This document shows, piece by piece, positions 4,989 to 5,327 of a DNA stretch of 5,327 bases. Each line of letters opens with the position of its first letter. Position 1 is the first letter of the stretch. Below the pieces are notes generated by a model. The model did no database searches. It was not told the DNA's origin and saw only the letters and a list, made by a program, of their open reading frames with translations. The stretch lies in NCBI GenBank assembly GCA_027858865.1, contig JAQIBW010000090.1:1-5327 (forward strand). Reading direction: 5' to 3'. Made by a program: the position numbers and the translations under genes. Origin of the DNA: Sulfurimonas sp. Its GTDB lineage: Bacteria > Campylobacterota > Campylobacteria > Campylobacterales > Sulfurimonadaceae.

Positions 4989-5089
4989 TGATGAACATAA
5001 AAGCACTAATAAACGAAGCAAAAGCACACATAAAACAGTTGGCGAGCATGAAGCTAGATTTACAGATGATTAAGTTGATGGAGAAGTAA
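4988..5089 (+). CDS. Short helical peptide of unknown function (33 aa)
   Basis: The peptide begins MMNIKALINEAKAHIKQLAS and ends KLMEK; it is predicted to be almost wholly alpha-helical, with Leu/Ile/Met spaced as in an amphipathic or coiled-coil helix and many lysines. It has no cysteine and no membrane segment. The first ATG at 4988 overlaps the previous stop (TAATG); a second in-frame ATG at 4991 is an alternative, so the product is 33 or 32 aa. It lies between two well-supported small genes on the same strand, which is the main reason to believe it. It might partner the membrane peptide before it. Confidence 0.55.
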   Translation: MMNIKALINEAKAHIKQLASMKLDLQMIKLMEK

Positions 5090-5090
5090 G

Positions 5091-5306
5091 ATGAATATAC
5101 CGACTTATAGAGGTAAGAAGATAGATAGTGATGAGTATGTTGAGGGGTTTGAAGATATATATAACGAATGGGTACAGAGCGGATATGAAACCATGAAGTG
5201 CTTAAGCTTAGATAGAAAGGATAGATTCAAAGAGTATAGCATTGGAAACATACATGTATCAACCTGGCAAGAGAACTTTGATAGGTATATGAAGTATAGA
5301 CTATAA
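5091..5306 (+). CDS. Small hypothetical protein (71 aa), weakly YopX-like N-terminus
   Basis: The ATG has GGAG at 5080-5083, 7 nt upstream, and follows the previous stop by one base, so the frame and start are well supported. Residues 1-20 (MNIPTYRGKKIDSDEYVEGF) recall the opening of phage YopX-like proteins, which begin with an RGK-x-ID-x-x-x-x-V-x-G pattern; the rest (GNIHVSTWQENFDRYMKYRL at the end) does not clearly match, and the usual YopX protein is considerably longer. No membrane segment or catalytic motif is visible; there is one cysteine. Function unknown. A partial hairpin starts 10 nt after the stop, so this may be the last gene of its operon. Confidence 0.72.
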   Translation: MNIPTYRGKKIDSDEYVEGFEDIYNEWVQSGYETMKCLSLDRKDRFKEYSIGNIHVSTWQENFDRYMKYRL

Positions 5307-5316
5307 ATACTTTTGG

Positions 5317-5327
5317 GTCCTTAGGAC
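5317..5327 (+). terminator. Left part of a possible terminator hairpin cut by the window edge
   Basis: GTCC, TTA, GGAC gives a 4-bp stem with a 3-nt loop, preceded by TTTTGG at 5311-5316, starting 10 nt after the stop of the 71-aa gene. If the sequence continues with CCAAAA, the structure becomes a bidirectional intrinsic terminator. Only the first half of the flank is visible, so this is tentative. Confidence 0.3.

Noticed and set aside
4846..5049. Minus-strand ORF of 67 codons that looks like a two-TM membrane protein
   Set aside because: It has no ribosome binding site, covers the rightward promoter and runs antisense to two plus-strand genes with good start signals. Its hydrophobicity probably follows from the A-rich complementary strand.
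5203..5210. Third TAAGCTTA palindrome
   Set aside because: It lies inside the 71-aa coding region and lacks the flanking bases of the 22-bp repeat and any -10 box at the conserved spacing; an 8-mer can occur by chance in AT-rich DNA.

Overview
The window looks like part of a prophage or temperate phage from a Campylobacterota host (epsilonproteobacteria; Sulfurimonas/Arcobacter/Campylobacter-like). The DNA is AT-rich and the genes are small and tightly packed. The single-stranded DNA-binding protein starts MFNQIILVGNLTRDIELRY and ends PVVDIDESDIPF, which is close to what I remember of epsilonproteobacterial SSBs. The host assignment is inference from that protein and base composition, not a database match.

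Layout. Nearly everything from 1 to 4746 is read leftward (minus strand). In transcription order the main operon holds a 28-aa leader-like ORF (4746-4660), a one-TM membrane protein, a 75-aa unknown, a DUF1351-like protein, a RecE-like PD-(D/E)XK exonuclease, a RecT annealase, an HNH-type zinc-coordinating nuclease, an 81-aa unknown and SSB (ending at 315). A second leftward unit begins at 232 with a 60-aa ribbon-helix-helix-like protein and continues with a gene that starts at 50 and runs off the left edge. Rightward from 4881 are three small genes (35, 33 and 71 aa) of unknown function. Between the two directions, 4747-4880 is a divergent regulatory region.

How the genes work together. The exonuclease would resect double-strand ends, RecT would anneal or invade with the exposed strand, SSB would protect and hand over single-stranded DNA, and the HNH protein could process branched or terminal intermediates. 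Together this is a phage recombination cassette. Most junctions overlap by 1-8 nt (TAATG, GTGA), suggesting translational coupling.

Most notable observation. A 22-bp sequence with the palindrome TAAGCTTA is repeated exactly at 281-302 and 4795-4816. In both places it lies exactly 11 nt upstream of a leftward -10 box (TATACT or TATAAT), and in both the -10 box is exactly 31 nt from an ATG. The two leftward units therefore seem to share a promoter architecture in which the repeat occupies the -35 region, so one regulator probably controls both. I found no tRNA, rRNA, CRISPR array, IS element or integrase, and no gene-free stretch longer than 300 bases.
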